Positions 6,220 to 6,829 of a stretch of 6,829 bases of DNA are shown here, piece after piece (position 1 is the stretch's first letter; the number at the start of each line of letters is the position of its first letter). Origin of the DNA: Thermoleophilia bacterium (GTDB lineage: Bacteria > Actinomycetota > Thermoleophilia > Gaiellales > SKUG01). Made by a program: the position numbers and the translations under genes. The notes below the pieces were generated by a model. It was not told the DNA's origin, ran no database searches, and was given only the letters and a program-made list of their open reading frames with translations. Location: assembly GCA_025964455.1 (NCBI GenBank), contig JAOPYU010000229.1, positions 1-6,829 of the forward strand, in the 5' to 3' direction.

Positions 6220-6232
6220 TCCCGCGCCGGGA
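6220..6232 (+). terminator. Weak terminator-like hairpin after the phosphoesterase gene
   Basis: TCCCG-CGC-CGGGA forms a 5-bp stem with a 3-base loop 14 bases after the TGA. There is no T tract, so the assignment as a terminator is tentative. Confidence 0.25.
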
Positions 6233-6272
6233 TTGAGTCGACCCGCGAGCGGGCAGGCCACCTCGAGTCAAT
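6232..6272. repeat. Nested inverted repeat upstream of the SPFH gene
   Basis: The arms ATTGAGTCGA (6232-6241) and TCGAGTCAAT (6263-6272) are complementary at 9 of 10 positions. They enclose a second inverted repeat, CCCGC-GA-GCGGG (6242-6253), stacked directly on the left arm, with 9 unpaired bases on the right. The outer arms are A/T-containing in a GC-rich spacer. It could be a terminator for the phosphoesterase, an operator, or a leader structure for the SPFH gene, whose start is 45 bases downstream. Confidence 0.45.
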
Positions 6273-6304
6273 CGATCGAGCGTTGGGATGTTGTCGTGGA
6301 AGAC

Positions 6305-6310
6305 GGAGGA
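6305..6310 (+). promoter_or_regulatory. Strong ribosome binding site deciding the SPFH TTG start
   Basis: GGAGGA ends 6 bases before the TTG at 6317. It is the best Shine-Dalgarno match in the window and would lie inside the coding sequence if the in-frame GTG at 6296 were the start. Confidence 0.65.
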
Positions 6311-6316
6311 TCTGGT

Positions 6317-6829
6317 TTGGGCCTGTTCGTGATGCTGGCAGTGGCGATCGTCGTGATCGTGACCATCCTCCGCTGCGTCCGCGTGGTGAGCCAGGCGCAG
6401 GTCCAGGTGGTGGAACGCCTCGGCAAGTACAGCAAGACCCTGGATCCCGGCCTGCACCTGCTGGTTCCCTTCCTCGACTCGGTCAAGGCGACCATCGACA
6501 TGCGCGAGCAGGTCGTCGCCTTCCCGCCCCAGCCGGTCATCACCCGCGACAACGCGACGATCTCGGTCGACACCGTGCTCTACTACACCGTCACCGACCC
6601 GGTGCGCGCGACCTACCAGGTGGCCCAGCTGATCCAGGCGGTCGAGCAGCTCACGATCACCACCCTGCGTAACGTGACCGGCTCCCTCACGATCGACGAG
6701 GCCCTCACCAGACGCGACAAGATGAACGCCGACGTGCTCATCGTGCTCGACGAGGACTCGGAGGCCTGGGGCATCCGCGTCAGCCGCATCGAGGTCATGT
6801 CGATCGTTCCGCCCGTGAGCATCCAGGAG
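6317..6829 (+). CDS. SPFH/band 7 (stomatin/QmcA-like) membrane protein, 3' truncated by window edge
   Basis: The visible 171 residues start with one hydrophobic anchor (about 2-18, GLFVMLAVAIVVIVTI). A stomatin/prohibitin (SPFH, band 7) domain follows: VVERLGKYSKTLDPGLHLLVPF (31-52), DMREQVVAFPPQPVITRDN (61-79), SVDTVLYYTVTDPVRATY (83-100), the helix with QLTITTLRNVTGSLTIDEALTRRD (111-134), and WGIRVSRIEVMSIVPP (151-166). These are near-consensus for bacterial slipin/QmcA proteins, which form large oligomeric membrane rings and scaffold or modulate membrane proteases and lipid domains. The reading frame runs off the right edge; the family is usually about 300 residues, so roughly half is missing. 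The TTG start is chosen for its ribosome binding site, with GTG 6296 and ATG 6332 as alternatives. An NfeD-type partner, common beside these genes, is not seen on the left. Confidence 0.92.
   Translation, partial: MGLFVMLAVAIVVIVTILRCVRVVSQAQVQVVERLGKYSKTLDPGLHLLVPFLDSVKATIDMREQVVAFPPQPVITRDNATISVDTVLYYTVTDPVRATYQVAQLIQAVEQLTITTLRNVTGSLTIDEALTRRDKMNADVLIVLDEDSEAWGIRVSRIEVMSIVPPVSIQE

Overview
The window is very GC-rich and densely coded, with strong G/C bias at third codon positions and GTG and TTG starts. The residues of its RTX-like proteins resemble the 'CGxGxD...CE' calcium-binding proteins common in high-GC Actinobacteriota. A Thermoleophilia/Solirubrobacterales-type organism is my best guess, but no marker gene here proves it. 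I see no tRNA, rRNA, insertion sequence, CRISPR array or phage gene.

Layout. (1) Bases 1-801 hold the 3' part of an RTX-like repeat protein gene whose start lies outside the window. A hairpin (810-841) follows it. (2) Bases 865-3369 look like a compact operon on the + strand: an NADPH-dependent FMN reductase-type flavoprotein, a second secreted RTX-like protein (4-base overlap), and a membrane-anchored M48 metalloprotease (1-base gap). (3) Bases 3376-4859 on the - strand hold a two-gene unit read toward the operon: a small two-helix membrane protein, then a GNAT acetyltransferase overlapping it by 4 bases. The acetyltransferase and the protease converge with only 6 bases between their stops. 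(4) A 194-base divergent region (4860-5053) separates this unit from a + strand calcineurin-like metallophosphoesterase (5054-6205). (5) A 111-base spacer with nested inverted repeats leads to an SPFH/band 7 membrane protein that runs off the right edge. No gene-free stretch exceeds 200 bases.

The most notable content is the RTX-like pair. The two proteins are collinear paralogues. Each has two repeat modules ending in the same cap with two cysteines exactly 17 residues apart, and the caps lie exactly 148 residues apart in both proteins. The pattern points to a module duplication followed by a whole-gene duplication, with the flavin reductase gene now between the copies. The second copy is tightly coupled to a metalloprotease predicted to face outward, so a joint role at the cell surface is possible but is only inferred from context. 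The remaining genes are recognisable families with no specific pathway visible. I did not find convincing evidence of a wholly new defence or mobile system.
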